Positions 1-9,430 of a stretch of DNA of 64,000 bases are shown here, one piece after another. A program made the position numbers and the translations under genes. Origin of the DNA: Polynucleobacter sp. 86C-FISCH (lineage in GTDB: Bacteria > Pseudomonadota > Gammaproteobacteria > Burkholderiales > Burkholderiaceae). Positions within the stretch are counted from its first letter, which is position 1. The number at the start of each line of letters is the position of its first letter. Below the pieces are notes generated by a model. That model ran no database searches. It was not told where the DNA came from and saw nothing but the letters and a program-made list of their open reading frames with translations. The DNA lies in contig NZ_JACVOL010000001.1 in the NCBI RefSeq assembly GCF_018882415.1, positions 310,001-374,000 on the forward strand, in the 5' to 3' direction.

Positions 1-1346
1 TAGAAGAAAGGGTCAGACATTTTGGCGGGTGCGCTGCCGTAGCGACTAGAGCCACTAGATCCACTAGAGGATGGGCGACTTTGTGACGGCTCACCAGCTG
101 GTAAAGGCTGCACATCCAACTTGCGCTTCATCAACTTTTCAATATCGTCGAGCAAGCGCTTTTCACTAGCATCAACTAAGGCAATCGCATCACCCTTACT
201 GCCAGCGCGACCAGTACGACCGATACGGTGAATAAAGTCCTCTGCGTTGTATGGCAGTTCGTGATTAATCACGCAAGGCATATCCGGAATATCTAAACCA
301 CGAGCAGCTACGTCAGTCGCCACTAAAGCTTCGATGGCGCCAGACTTAAATGCATCCAAAGTTAAAGTACGTTCACCTTGACTCTTATCGCCATGAATCG
401 CGCCTGCTTTAATACCATCACGCTCTAAGGCGCGTGATAACTTTGCGCAGCCTAAACGACTATTGGTAAAGATGATGCATTGACGTGATAAGCCTGCACG
501 TGTGCGTGCTTCAAGCACCTTCACAATTGCGCGTTGCTTATCTGCAGAGGAAACCATGTGTACTACTTGCTTAACCGTATCGGCAGCAGCATTTTGACGT
601 GCCACCTCAACCGTCACTGGAGTACGCAAATAGCTTTGTGCCAGCTTTTTGATTTCTGGGGAGAAAGTCGCTGAGAACAATAAGGTCTGTCTTTGCGCCG
701 GAATCAAATCAATGATGCGTTGTAGGTCTGGCAAGAAGCCCATGTCGAGCATGCGGTCGGCTTCGTCCAAAACCAATATCTCTACCTGGGAGAGGTTGGC
801 CACTTTTGAACCAATGTGATCAAGCAAACGACCAGGTGTGGCAATCAGGATCTCTACGCCATTGCGCAAAATACCTACTTGCTCTTTCATGTCCACACCG
901 CCGTAGACCACTGCAGCGCGTAAATCAGTGTGCTTTGAATAGTTCGCAGCGTTTTCAGCCACTTGCACGGCCAACTCACGGGTTGGCGTGAGAACCAATG
1001 CACGAATTGGATGACGTGCTGGTGACGCGCTATTGCTAGCGTGACGCAAAATCTTTTGAATGATCGGCAATACAAAGGCGGCCGTCTTACCGGTACCGGT
1101 TTGCGCAGCACCCATGAGGTCGCTCCCCGCTAAGACGTGCGGAATCGATTGCGCTTGAATCGGAGTCGGAGTGTTGTAGCCCTGCTCCAGAACCGCTTTT
1201 TGAATTTTCGGATCTAAACCAAAGTCAGCAAAAGTGATTGTTGCCGGAGGTGAAGCAGTGGCAGCAGTGTCAGTGTTAGTAACACTAGGGGTAGCGGCTT
1301 CGCTAACCCCTGTAGAAGAATTTATTTCAGTAGCAGTATTTGTCAA
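1..1346 (-). CDS. rhlE: ATP-dependent RNA helicase RhlE (DEAD box), 3' end outside window
   Basis: Cytoplasmic DEAD-box helicase that unwinds RNA duplexes in ribosome assembly and mRNA turnover. Read on the minus strand, the Q-motif region (TPTPIQAQSIP), Walker A (AQTGTGKT), PTREL, TPGR, DEAD (VLDEADRMLD), SAT (LFSATF) and the C-terminal motif HRIGRTGRAG appear in order. Translation probably starts at a TTG (MTNTATEINSS) 6 nt after the stop codon of the upstream gene, because an in-frame TAA precedes it. The Ser-rich tail runs off the left edge, so the C terminus is not visible. The RhlE subgroup is inferred from motif spacing; a related DEAD-box paralogue is possible. Confidence 0.9.
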   Translation of the reverse strand, partial: MTNTATEINSSTGVSEAATPSVTNTDTAATASPPATITFADFGLDPKIQKAVLEQGYNTPTPIQAQSIPHVLAGSDLMGAAQTGTGKTAAFVLPIIQKILRHASNSASPARHPIRALVLTPTRELAVQVAENAANYSKHTDLRAAVVYGGVDMKEQVGILRNGVEILIATPGRLLDHIGSKVANLSQVEILVLDEADRMLDMGFLPDLQRIIDLIPAQRQTLLFSATFSPEIKKLAQSYLRTPVTVEVARQNAAADTVKQVVHMVSSADKQRAIVKVLEARTRAGLSRQCIIFTNSRLGCAKLSRALERDGIKAGAIHGDKSQGERTLTLDAFKSGAIEALVATDVAARGLDIPDMPCVINHELPYNAEDFIHRIGRTGRAGSKGDAIALVDASEKRLLDDIEKLMKRKLDVQPLPAGEPSQSRPSSSGSSGSSRYGSAPAKMSDPFF

Positions 1347-1352
1347 GGTAAC

Positions 1353-1760
1353 TTACATAATGGCGGCAATGCCGGCCTTAGCGGTCTCAGCATCTTCCGC
1401 AGATTTAACGCCGGAAACGCCGACTGCGCCGATGGTAAACCCGTTTACCTCGATATTGACGCCACCTTCTAACATGCCTGATACGTGCGGGGCAGATAAG
1501 AAAGCATGGCGACCGTTATTAATAATTTCTTCGTAAACACGAGTCTCGCGTTTACCCATTGCAGCTGTACGCGCTTTTTCTTGCGCGATATAAGAAGACA
1601 AAGGAGCGCAACCATCACGACGAATTAAACCCAACATATGACCACCGTCGTCACAAACAGCAATCGTTACCGCCCAATTATTTGCAGTAGCGTGTTTGTC
1701 TGCTGCGTCCAAAATCTTTTGAACATCAGCTTGAGTTAAATAAGGTTTAGTAGCCAACAT
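1353..1760 (-). CDS. GlcG/HbpS family heme-binding-like protein
   Basis: A 135-aa protein of the GlcG/HbpS (DUF336) family. Visible family signatures are the N-terminal ADVQKILDAADKHA helix, VCDDGGHMLGLIRRDG, and the Gly-rich C-terminal half (GGVNIEVNGFTIGAVGVSG) that forms the PAS-like core. Relatives bind heme or are encoded in glycolate (glc) operons with unclear function. It lies between an aminotransferase acting on glyoxylate and rhlE, near a GlcD/GlcF-type dehydrogenase, which supports a role in C2-acid metabolism. Its ATG TAA end is 6 nt before the rhlE start, so the two genes may be cotranscribed. Confidence 0.8.
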   Translation of the reverse strand: MLATKPYLTQADVQKILDAADKHATANNWAVTIAVCDDGGHMLGLIRRDGCAPLSSYIAQEKARTAAMGKRETRVYEEIINNGRHAFLSAPHVSGMLEGGVNIEVNGFTIGAVGVSGVKSAEDAETAKAGIAAIM

Positions 1761-1834
1761 GATTAATCTTTCTTTGTCTCGAATATGTTTTATATGATGA
1801 AAGTGCTATCTATACAGAGCACCTGAATTATAAG

Positions 1835-1874
1835 GGGTGTAGCCCGACTCCCGTCTAGAAGTCTTGCTACACCC
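1835..1874. other. Intergenic stem-loop between aminotransferase and glcG-like gene
   Basis: GGGTGTAGC at 1835-1843 pairs perfectly with GCTACACCC at 1866-1874, and a shorter GACT/AGTC pair lies inside the loop. On the minus strand it follows the aminotransferase stop and is followed by CTTATAA rather than a clear U-run. It may be a weak terminator or attenuator. No known riboswitch was recognised. Confidence 0.45.
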
Positions 1875-1905
1875 TGTCTCCACCCAACTAATTGATTATT
1901 TAAGG

Positions 1906-3090
1906 CTATTTGAGAAATTCTTGGGCGGCAACTACACCGCTGGCCTTGGGTTTAAAGCCCATGGAGCCCAAACTCATCTCTACACCACTTAAAGCAGCCA
2001 TCAAGCTCAATTCATTGCAATCGCCCAAATGGCCGATACGGAATGCCTTGCCTTTGATCTTGCCTAAACCAGTACCCAATGACAGATTGAATTTCTCAAG
2101 AGCATGTTTACGCAATACATCCGCATCCATACCTTCTGGTGTTGCAATACAAGTAAGCACTGGTGAATAGCAATCTTTGTCTTGACACTGAATTTCTAAG
2201 CCCCAAGCTTTTACTGCCTCACGACAAGCTGCAGCTAAACGCTGATGACGTGCAAAGATCGTATCCAATCCCTCGGCCATCATCATATCCATTGCTTCAT
2301 GCAAACCGTACATCAAATTGGTGCTCGGAGTTGTTGGCCAGTAACCTGTTTTATTAGATTCCAGGATTTCATCCCAAGCCCAATATGCTTTGTGCATTTT
2401 GTTAGTTTTGCTTACTTCGATAGCGCGTGGTGACAAAGCATTAAAGCCAATGCCTGGTGGCAACATCAAGCCTTTTTGTGAGCCAGAAATGGTGACGTCA
2501 GCGCCCCACTTGTCATGCTCATAATCCGCTGAACCCAAGCCAGATACGCTGTCCACGAGCAATAAGGCTGGATGCTTCAGAGAATCAATCGCTTTACGCA
2601 CTGCTGCGATGTTTGATGTCACACCAGTAGAAGTTTCGTTGTGTACTACGCAAACCGCTTTGATCTCATGACCAGTGTCTTTGCGTAAACGCTCTTCAAT
2701 AACAGAAGCATCTACACCCCAACGCCAAGAATCTTGTCCAGCTTTACCAACCACTTCTACGTCCAAACCAAGGCGCTTACCAAGCGCGCGCCACAAGTTA
2801 GCAAACTGACCAGTTTCATAGAACAACACTTTGTCGCCAGGACTAAGCACGTTTACCAAAGCACCTTCCCAAGAACCAGTTCCAGAAGCGGAATAAATAA
2901 TCACAGGCTGCTCAGTTTTGAAAATCTTTTTGGTGTTTTCTAAAACCTTCAGACCGAAGGCGCCAAACTCAGGGCCACGATGGTCGATGGTTTGATAGCT
3001 GATGGCACGCAGTACGCGTGGAGGAACAGGACTAGGGCCAGGAATATGTAAAAAGTGGCGTCCTGATGCGTGGTTATCAAGTTTCAACAT
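1906..3090 (-). CDS. Class V aminotransferase, serine/alanine-glyoxylate type
   Basis: PLP-dependent fold-type I aminotransferase predicted to transfer an amino group between glyoxylate and alanine or serine. Seen: N-terminal HIPGPSPVPPRVL, SASGTGSWEGAL phosphate-binding loop, VHNETSTGV, LLVDSVSGLG with the PLP-ring aspartate, and SGSQKGLMLPPG with the Schiff-base lysine. An upstream GTG would add four residues. The ATG at 3090 is preferred because AAGTGAG sits just before it. It is divergent from the gntR-like regulator, and the shared 200-bp intergenic region carries two TTTGTATACAAA palindromes, so it is probably controlled by that regulator. Substrate preference cannot be decided from sequence. 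Confidence 0.85.
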   Translation of the reverse strand: MLKLDNHASGRHFLHIPGPSPVPPRVLRAISYQTIDHRGPEFGAFGLKVLENTKKIFKTEQPVIIYSASGTGSWEGALVNVLSPGDKVLFYETGQFANLWRALGKRLGLDVEVVGKAGQDSWRWGVDASVIEERLRKDTGHEIKAVCVVHNETSTGVTSNIAAVRKAIDSLKHPALLLVDSVSGLGSADYEHDKWGADVTISGSQKGLMLPPGIGFNALSPRAIEVSKTNKMHKAYWAWDEILESNKTGYWPTTPSTNLMYGLHEAMDMMMAEGLDTIFARHQRLAAACREAVKAWGLEIQCQDKDCYSPVLTCIATPEGMDADVLRKHALEKFNLSLGTGLGKIKGKAFRIGHLGDCNELSLMAALSGVEMSLGSMGFKPKASGVVAAQEFLK

Positions 3091-3167
3091 GCTTTGTCTC
3101 ACTTATGGGTGTGTTTATGGGTGTTATTTCTGGTGCTAGTGTATGACAATTTTTGCCAATTTTTCAT

Positions 3168-3179
3168 TTTGTATACAAA
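3168..3179. promoter_or_regulatory. Palindromic operator 1 (TTTGTATACAAA)
   Basis: Perfect 12-bp palindrome within ATTTTGTATACAAAT in the divergent promoter region. It fits the TNGT-N-ACNA style of FCD-subfamily GntR operators. A second identical copy lies 94 bp away, about nine helical turns, which would suit looping by a dimeric regulator. Confidence 0.7.
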
Positions 3180-3261
3180 TTATTTGAAATAATTCCTTAA
3201 ATAAACCTAAAAATAGGCATTTAAAGCCTGTATTTATGCTTTATGATAGCTTATTGTTAAT

Positions 3262-3273
3262 TTTGTATACAAA
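3262..3273. promoter_or_regulatory. Palindromic operator 2 (TTTGTATACAAA)
   Basis: Second copy of the palindrome, 24 bp before the start codon of the GntR-type regulator. This position suggests autoregulation of the regulator and of the dehydrogenase cotranscribed with it. Confidence 0.7.
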
Positions 3274-3296
3274 TATAGGGTTTAGGGGATTCCAGC

Positions 3297-3992
3297 ATGG
3301 CAACCATAGAACAGCCCAATTCTCAGAATTTGCACGAGGCCACCTTTCAAAAGCTCAGATCACTCTTGGTCGAAGGCAAGATCGCGCCCGGCAGCAAACT
3401 CAATGAACGTGAATTGGCTGAGAGCCTCAATGTATCTCGCACCCCTATTCGCGAAGCAATTCGTCGCTTAGCTGCAGATGGTTTGGTTGAACTTATCGCC
3501 AATCGTGGCGCCATTGCCGTACAACTCAGTCTTGAGGATGTGATTCACACTTTTGATGTGATTGCTGATCTCGAAGGATTCTCTGGCGAGTTGGCTGCTA
3601 ACAATATTAGCGATGCCACCCTCTCTGAATTAGAAGCCCTCCAATATGAAATGATGGCTTCGTATGCGCGTCGTGATTTATCGAGTTACTACAAACTCAA
3701 TCTGCGTATTCATCACCTGATTAATCAAGCTGCCAATAATCCAGTGCTCTCTAGACTCTTCACGCAAGTCAATGCCCGCATCGAAGCCCTACGCTTTCGC
3801 TCCAACCAAGATGGCGTGAAATGGGAAAAGGCAGTTGAAGAACACCAAGAGATGCTCGATGCCCTCAAAGCCAGAGATGCTGCACGGATGCGCAAGATCA
3901 TGATCCAGCACGTACAAAACAAACGCGATGTTGTAGTGCAGTTACTGAAATCAGAAGCAGCAATTAAAGATGTGGAGACAAGCAAGTCATGA
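3297..3992 (+). CDS. GntR family transcriptional regulator (FadR/FCD subfamily)
   Basis: A 231-aa repressor-type regulator. Residues about 15-80 form the winged helix-turn-helix (LNERELAESLNVSRTPIREAIRRLAADGLV), and residues about 90-220 form an all-helical FCD effector domain with the usual metal-ligand histidines (LRIHHLINQAANN, MIQHVQNKRD). It overlaps the downstream dehydrogenase by 4 nt (ATGA), so the two are translated together. Family members of this type sense small carboxylates such as lactate, glycolate or pyruvate, which fits the neighbours. The ligand itself is an inference. Confidence 0.88.
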   Translation: MATIEQPNSQNLHEATFQKLRSLLVEGKIAPGSKLNERELAESLNVSRTPIREAIRRLAADGLVELIANRGAIAVQLSLEDVIHTFDVIADLEGFSGELAANNISDATLSELEALQYEMMASYARRDLSSYYKLNLRIHHLINQAANNPVLSRLFTQVNARIEALRFRSNQDGVKWEKAVEEHQEMLDALKARDAARMRKIMIQHVQNKRDVVVQLLKSEAAIKDVETSKS

Positions 3993-6900
3993 ATAAGCCT
4001 CTAGACCTCAAAGAACTCATGGTGGATCAAGCTGAGCTAGCCAAGCGCTTGCGTCAAGAGACTTCTGGCGAAGTCATGACTGATAGCGCGAGTCGTGGAC
4101 GCTATGCAACGGATGCCTCTATCTATCAAGCCATGCCAGTGGCTGTTTTTGTGCCAAAGACTGCACAAGATATTGCCAACGCCATTCAGATTGCTGCTGA
4201 ACTGGGTGTGCCTGTGCTGCCTCGTGGTGGCGGTACTAGCCAATGCGGTCAAACCACTGGTGCAGCACTGGTTATTGATAACACCAAATATTTCAGAAAC
4301 GTTTTAGATCTCAATCTTGATAAAGGTTATGTTGAAGTTGAGCCAGGCATCGTGCTTGATCATCTCAATGGCTCTTTAAAGCAACATGGCCTCTGGTATC
4401 CAGTTGACGTTTCCACCGCTGGTCAAGCAACCATTGGCGGCATGGCAGGCAATAACTCCTGCGGCAGTCGCTCCATTGCTTACGGCAATATGGTGCATAA
4501 CGTTTTAGGTATTGATGCGTGGCTAGCGGATGGTCAAGTAGCGCAGTTTGGTAACTACGCCAACAGTTCGGGCGCTGCAAAAGAGCTGGGTGATTTTGTA
4601 AAAAACCTAGCCCATACCCTCACCCCGGAGATTGAGGCGCATTTTCCAAAAGTATTAAGACGGGTAGCGGGATATAACCTCGATATCTTCAACCCCCAAA
4701 GTGAATTGCCTTACACCCAAGACGGTAGCGTCAACCTAGCCCATTTGTTAGTAGGCAGCGAAGGTACCCTCGCTTATTACAAGTCGCTCAAACTCAAACT
4801 TGCGCCATTGCTACAACACAAAGTACTCGGCATTGTGAACTTTGCTAGCTTTTATAAGGCCATGGATAGCGCTCAGCATATTGTGAAGCTCGGCCCTACT
4901 GCTGTTGAGCTGGTGGATCGCACCATGATTGATTTGGCACGCAGCAACCCAAGCTTTAAGAAAACCATTGAAACAGCCTTAGTTGATCACACCGCTAAAA
5001 CGCCTGAAGCCATTTTATTAGTGGAGTTTTCTGGTGAAGCGCATGCGCCACTATTAGATAAGCTCAAAGCTTTACAGGAACTCATGAGCGATCTGGGCTT
5101 GCCAGGTTCTGTAGTGACTATGCCTGATGCATCTCTGCAAAAGAATTTGTGGGAAGTACGTAAAGCCGGTCTGAATATCATGATGAGCCTTAAAGGCGAT
5201 GGTAAGCCAGTGAGCTTTATTGAAGACTGTGCCGTGCCTCTCGAGAGTTTGGCGGATTACACCCAAGCACTCACTGAAGTATTTTCTAAATATGGTTCAC
5301 GCGGCACTTGGTATGCCCACGCATCCGTAGGCACATTGCACGTACGCCCTATTTTGGATATGCGCAGAGACGGCGCCCAGAAAATGCGTGCTGTTGCTGA
5401 AGAAGCATCGGCCTTAGTACGTAAATACAAAGGCGCTTATAGCGGTGAGCATGGTGATGGTCTGTGCCGTGGTGAGTGGATCTCTTGGCAGTTTGGCCCG
5501 AAGATCACTGAAGCCCTCGCAGAAATCAAATACGCGTTCGATCCAAAGGGATTATTTAATCCAGGCAAGATTGTTAACCCACCAAAGATGGATGACTCCA
5601 TCAACTTTAGATTTCCACCAAGCTATAAAGTCATTCCACTGCAACCTGCACTGGATTGGTCGGCCTGGAACGTACAAAACGATCCTGTCACAGAAGAAAC
5701 TACAGCACCAGGCACTGGTGGTGACCCAGCGATGGGTTTAGCTAAAGCAGTGGAGATGTGCAATAACAATGGTCACTGCCGTAAGTTTGATGCTGAAGTC
5801 ATGTGTCCTAGTTATCGCGTTACCCGTGATGAGAAACATCTGACACGCGGCAGAGCAAATACCCTGCGTCTTGCACTATCTAATCAACTCGACCTGAAAA
5901 GCGGAACATCTCCCGAATCTTCACCATTAGCTAGTGATGCCATTAAAGAAGTTATGGAGCTTTGCGTGAGCTGTAAGGCTTGCCGCCGTGAATGCCCTAC
6001 TGGTGTTGACATGGCCAAGATGAAGATTGAGTTCCTCTCTGCTTACAAGAAGCGTGTAGGTCACTCTCTCAGAGATCTGGCAGTTGCCCATCTTCCTAAA
6101 TACGCCAGCACGATTAGCGCTATCCCACTGTTACCAACTCTTTTGAACTTACGTAATCACATTGCGCCGATTGCTAAGCTACAAGAATGGATCATGGGCA
6201 TCTCTGCGCAAAGAAGTCTGCCAATTTGGAAGAGCAAGACCTTCTGGAATCAAAAGACAAAAGATTCTTATCAATACACTCCAGAACAACTGGCGAGCAA
6301 TACTGATGGCAAGGGTGTTGTGCTGTTAGCCGATACATTTAACGCCTACTTTGAAGATGAAAATCTCCAGGCAGCATTAAAGGTGCTCAAGGCTGCGGGC
6401 TATCGTGTGCATATCCCGAATAAGAATCAAAACGAAAGTCAAAGCCAAACTAATAAAGCCAATAGCTGCTCCAAAGAGTTTTGCTGTGGCAGAACCTATT
6501 TAGCTGCAGGCATGGTTGATAAGGCCAAGGAAACACTTGGTGAATTGGTTGATCATCTTGCGCCTTATGCTGATAAACACATTCCGATTATTGGTTTAGA
6601 GCCTTCTTGCTTGTTTACCTTGAAAGATGAAGCATTGGTGATGGGTTTTGGTGAGCGCGCAGTGAGCGTTTCTAAGCAAGCGCAATTACTCGAAGAATTC
6701 TTAGCAAGCGAAGCTAAGGCTGGCAAGCTCAACCTGAACCTCAAAGCAGCAGATAAGTCCGTGCTCTTTCATGGTCACTGTCATCAGAAGTCTTTTGCCG
6801 CTGTTACTCCCGCTATGGAATTACTCAAACTCATTCCGAATGCAGAACCTAAGCTGATTGAATCATCTTGCTGCGGTATGGCTGGTAGCTTTGGTTATGA

Positions 6901-7075
6901 AGCAGAGCACATTGAAGTGTCTAAGCAAATGGCTGAAGCAAGCCTATTGCCTAGCATTCGGAAGTCACCAGATAGTTGGGTAGTGGCTGACGGCACAAGC
7001 TGTCGCCATCAAATTGCGGATGGCACTCAACGAGAAGCTGTGCATATCGCCAGAATTTTGGCGGCGCATCTATAA
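3989..7075 (+). CDS. GlcD-GlcF-like fused FAD/4Fe-4S 2-hydroxyacid dehydrogenase
   Basis: A 1028-aa membrane-associated flavoprotein that should oxidise a 2-hydroxyacid (D-lactate, glycolate or similar) to the 2-oxoacid and pass electrons to the quinone pool. The N-terminal half is a PCMH FAD-binding domain (VPVLPRGGGTSQCGQTTG, then TIGGMAGNNSCGSRS) followed by the FAD-oxidase C-terminal domain (YSGEHGDGLCRGEW near residue 490). The C-terminal half carries ferredoxin-like cysteines (CVSCKACRRECP near residue 658) and CCG-domain motifs (EFCCG, HGHCHQK, SSCCGMAG). It overlaps the GntR gene by 4 nt. The exact substrate is not determined. Confidence 0.85.
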   Translation: MNKPLDLKELMVDQAELAKRLRQETSGEVMTDSASRGRYATDASIYQAMPVAVFVPKTAQDIANAIQIAAELGVPVLPRGGGTSQCGQTTGAALVIDNTKYFRNVLDLNLDKGYVEVEPGIVLDHLNGSLKQHGLWYPVDVSTAGQATIGGMAGNNSCGSRSIAYGNMVHNVLGIDAWLADGQVAQFGNYANSSGAAKELGDFVKNLAHTLTPEIEAHFPKVLRRVAGYNLDIFNPQSELPYTQDGSVNLAHLLVGSEGTLAYYKSLKLKLAPLLQHKVLGIVNFASFYKAMDSAQHIVKLGPTAVELVDRTMIDLARSNPSFKKTIETALVDHTAKTPEAILLVEFSGEAHAPLLDKLKALQELMSDLGLPGSVVTMPDASLQKNLWEVRKAGLNIMMSLKGDGKPVSFIEDCAVPLESLADYTQALTEVFSKYGSRGTWYAHASVGTLHVRPILDMRRDGAQKMRAVAEEASALVRKYKGAYSGEHGDGLCRGEWISWQFGPKITEALAEIKYAFDPKGLFNPGKIVNPPKMDDSINFRFPPSYKVIPLQPALDWSAWNVQNDPVTEETTAPGTGGDPAMGLAKAVEMCNNNGHCRKFDAEVMCPSYRVTRDEKHLTRGRANTLRLALSNQLDLKSGTSPESSPLASDAIKEVMELCVSCKACRRECPTGVDMAKMKIEFLSAYKKRVGHSLRDLAVAHLPKYASTISAIPLLPTLLNLRNHIAPIAKLQEWIMGISAQRSLPIWKSKTFWNQKTKDSYQYTPEQLASNTDGKGVVLLADTFNAYFEDENLQAALKVLKAAGYRVHIPNKNQNESQSQTNKANSCSKEFCCGRTYLAAGMVDKAKETLGELVDHLAPYADKHIPIIGLEPSCLFTLKDEALVMGFGERAVSVSKQAQLLEEFLASEAKAGKLNLNLKAADKSVLFHGHCHQKSFAAVTPAMELLKLIPNAEPKLIESSCCGMAGSFGYEAEHIEVSKQMAEASLLPSIRKSPDSWVVADGTSCRHQIADGTQREAVHIARILAAHL

Positions 7076-7109
7076 AAACAAAAAAGATGGGCTGGCGTTA
7101 TTTGGGTAG

Positions 7110-7481
7110 TTAACGAATCACGCCGTAACCCACCATCAACAAGGTTCCAGTCAATAAGGCTGGAACCAATCGTTTTGTGGGTTTAGAGATCATCACGCCA
7201 ATTGCCAAGGCGCATATCAGAACACGTATCCATAGAGGTACGGTTGCCATGAGACCAAGCGGCATCACAATCAAGCGTACTGTGAGTGCAGCAACCATCG
7301 CGTAGGTCACTGCAGCTAACCAGCGAAAGATCTCGCTATCTTGATTAATGCTCTGCGACAGAAACACACCAATAGCACGGCAGAAGTAAGTTCCTAGGCA
7401 CGCGCCAACCAAGGCAATCCATAGACCCCAACCCGTCAGTGCATCACTCATGTGACTTAAAGCGTCCATCGCTTCATTCAT
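7110..7481 (-). CDS. azlD: AzlD family small membrane subunit
   Basis: A 123-aa protein with four predicted membrane segments (LWIALVGACLGTYFCRAIGVFL, IFRWLAAVTYAMVAALTVRLIV, the VLICALAIGVMI region and LVPALLTGTLLMVGYG). This is the usual size and layout of AzlD, which pairs with AzlC to export branched-chain amino acids. It overlaps the azlC stop by 4 nt, as partners in one operon usually do. The substrate is known only for the family. Confidence 0.8.
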   Translation of the reverse strand: MNEAMDALSHMSDALTGWGLWIALVGACLGTYFCRAIGVFLSQSINQDSEIFRWLAAVTYAMVAALTVRLIVMPLGLMATVPLWIRVLICALAIGVMISKPTKRLVPALLTGTLLMVGYGVIR

Positions 7482-8263
7482 CCAATCACCCCTGCTTTTT
7501 TACGCAAGAACTTACGATCGATAAAGTAAGCCATGGTGCCTGCAACCAAACCAGCCGTTAACAAACTGGTATCGCGATCAATGATGAAAAAGATCGGACC
7601 AAAGATACATCCCAGTAAAAGCGCAATGCGATTAATCCAAGGCTTTACTTCGGTAAAGGTGAGCAAGAAGAACAATGGGTTAATAAACACCAAACCCAAA
7701 GTAACTGGCTTTGGCACCATGCCAGCTAAGTAGTAACCTAAGACAGTTCCAGGTACAGAGATCAACCAGCACAATAAACCTAGACCTACAAAGTAACTGA
7801 GGCGGTGCTTAATCTCAATCGCATGAAACTCCCGCATCGAGATAGCCCATGCTGTCATCGCCAGTAAATGGACGGAAGCATAGAGACTACGATTGCGATC
7901 TTTTTGATGAAACTGCGGAAAGAGTGTCACCGTCATGGTGATAAAGCGTGTTGAGGTTAGCGTAACTGCTAAAGCGATCGCTAAAACAGATGATCCTGTA
8001 ATCGCCATCTCGAGCAAAACAACCTGCCCTGGTAAGGCGAACATAAAAAATGAAGTAAAGGTCGTGAACCAAACATCAAAGCCATTGGTTTTGCCCATCG
8101 CTCCAAAGCCAACCATGCCAGCAAAGAGCACCATTGCGGGCGCACCAGCTGCATCCCGAATGCCGGACCAAAAGGCGTGACTTGGATTTTTAAAGCGCTG
8201 TACCGCAGCCTCTTCTAGCGCGGTTTCGCTAGGATCAATGTAAGGCTGGTCGTTAGATGACAT
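7478..8263 (-). CDS. azlC: AzlC family permease
   Basis: A 261-aa inner-membrane protein with the AzlC core (AFWSGIRDAAGAPAMVLFAGMVGFGAMG, then FMFALPGQVVLLEMA). It forms the transporter with AzlD and probably exports branched-chain or similar amino acids. An upstream in-frame start would overlap the tail of queG; ATG at 8263 (MSSNDQPYIDPSE) is chosen because the protein then begins as relatives do. The ribosome binding site is weak. Confidence 0.8.
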   Translation of the reverse strand: MSSNDQPYIDPSETALEEAAVQRFKNPSHAFWSGIRDAAGAPAMVLFAGMVGFGAMGKTNGFDVWFTTFTSFFMFALPGQVVLLEMAITGSSVLAIALAVTLTSTRFITMTVTLFPQFHQKDRNRSLYASVHLLAMTAWAISMREFHAIEIKHRLSYFVGLGLLCWLISVPGTVLGYYLAGMVPKPVTLGLVFINPLFFLLTFTEVKPWINRIALLLGCIFGPIFFIIDRDTSLLTAGLVAGTMAYFIDRKFLRKKAGVIG

Positions 8264-8289
8264 GGAGCAATTGTAAAGCTTGTGGCAAT

Positions 8290-9387
8290 TTAAGCTGACC
8301 GCGCATTTTGACCTAAGGCCCACTCAATATGTTCAGCCACTAAAGGATCGGCACTAGGAAGCGCTGCGTTTAATGCTTCAGTAATGGCGCCCTTCTCAAG
8401 CCCGCTAGCCAAAGCATTGCCCATGGCCACAGCCAGATTACGGCGCCAGCGGCTGTAACCAATTCGACGAATAGCGCTACCTTCATGGCGTTGCTCAAAC
8501 TCAGCTTCAGTCCAGGACCATAGTTGCAATAGGGTCGCCTGCCCTAAGCCATGACGTCTTGCAAAGTCTGGCAACTCTGTACGTTTAGCAAATTTATTCC
8601 AAGGGCAAATGAGTTGGCAGTCATCACATCCGTACACCCGATTACCCATAGCTTGTCGAAACACAACAGGAATAGCGTCAGGATTTTCAATGGTTAAGTA
8701 AGAGATGCATCTTCTCGCGTCGAGTTGATAAGGCGCAGTGATAGCTTGTGTCGGACATATATCGATACAGGATGTGCAAGTACCACAGCGCTCTTCAACT
8801 TCCCCGTCAATTGGTAATGGCACATCTACCAAGATCTCACCCAAGAAAAAGGTAGAGCCAGATTCTCGATTGAGCAAGAGTGTGTGCTTGCCGCGCCAAC
8901 CTAAGCCTGCTTTGCGTGCCAGCTCTACCTCCATCAATGGTGCTGAGTCTGTAAATACGCGATAACCTAATTTACCAATGCGCTCTTCAATCAGCTGGGC
9001 AAATTCTTGTAAGCGATTACGCAGTACCTTGTGATAATCGCGCCCTCTGGCATACATCGATACCACTGCTTGCGTAGGATCTTCTAATCGTTGCCACTCA
9101 GCATCAAAATCCGTCTCAGGCGGAAGGTAGTTCATTGACACACAAATCACGCGCACGGTGCCGGGAACTAAAAGCTCAGGATTGGAGCGCAATTCTGCAT
9201 GACGTTGCATGTATTCCATTTGACCGTGACGACCTTCTGCCAACCACTCTTTCAAGCGTTCGGTCGCAGAACCTAAATGGGTGTTGGTAATGCGTAAGCC
9301 ATCAAACCCCAAGGCCATAGCCTGGGTATTGAGCCAATCGCGCAGATTGGGCTCATCCAAGGTTTGAGGGCTGGTAGGTAAAGGCAT
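8290..9387 (-). CDS. queG: Epoxyqueuosine reductase QueG
   Basis: A 365-aa cobalamin- and Fe-S-dependent enzyme that reduces epoxyqueuosine to queuosine in tRNA. Seen: CGTCTSCIDICPTQAI and CDDCQLICPW cysteine clusters of the two 4Fe-4S centres, the RGRDYHKVLRNRLQ region, and a HEAT-like C terminus (RNLAVAMGNAL). The length is typical. It is divergent from tsaE across a 43-bp gap. Confidence 0.93.
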   Translation of the reverse strand: MPLPTSPQTLDEPNLRDWLNTQAMALGFDGLRITNTHLGSATERLKEWLAEGRHGQMEYMQRHAELRSNPELLVPGTVRVICVSMNYLPPETDFDAEWQRLEDPTQAVVSMYARGRDYHKVLRNRLQEFAQLIEERIGKLGYRVFTDSAPLMEVELARKAGLGWRGKHTLLLNRESGSTFFLGEILVDVPLPIDGEVEERCGTCTSCIDICPTQAITAPYQLDARRCISYLTIENPDAIPVVFRQAMGNRVYGCDDCQLICPWNKFAKRTELPDFARRHGLGQATLLQLWSWTEAEFEQRHEGSAIRRIGYSRWRRNLAVAMGNALASGLEKGAITEALNAALPSADPLVAEHIEWALGQNARSA

Positions 9388-9430
9388 ATGGAATACAGAA
9401 TGTATCTTAATAATTGAATAAACTAGGGGA

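Noticed and set aside
1835..1874. Riboswitch before the glcG-like gene
   Set aside because: A single long stem with a 22-nt loop matches no riboswitch class I know; it is listed only as a stem-loop.
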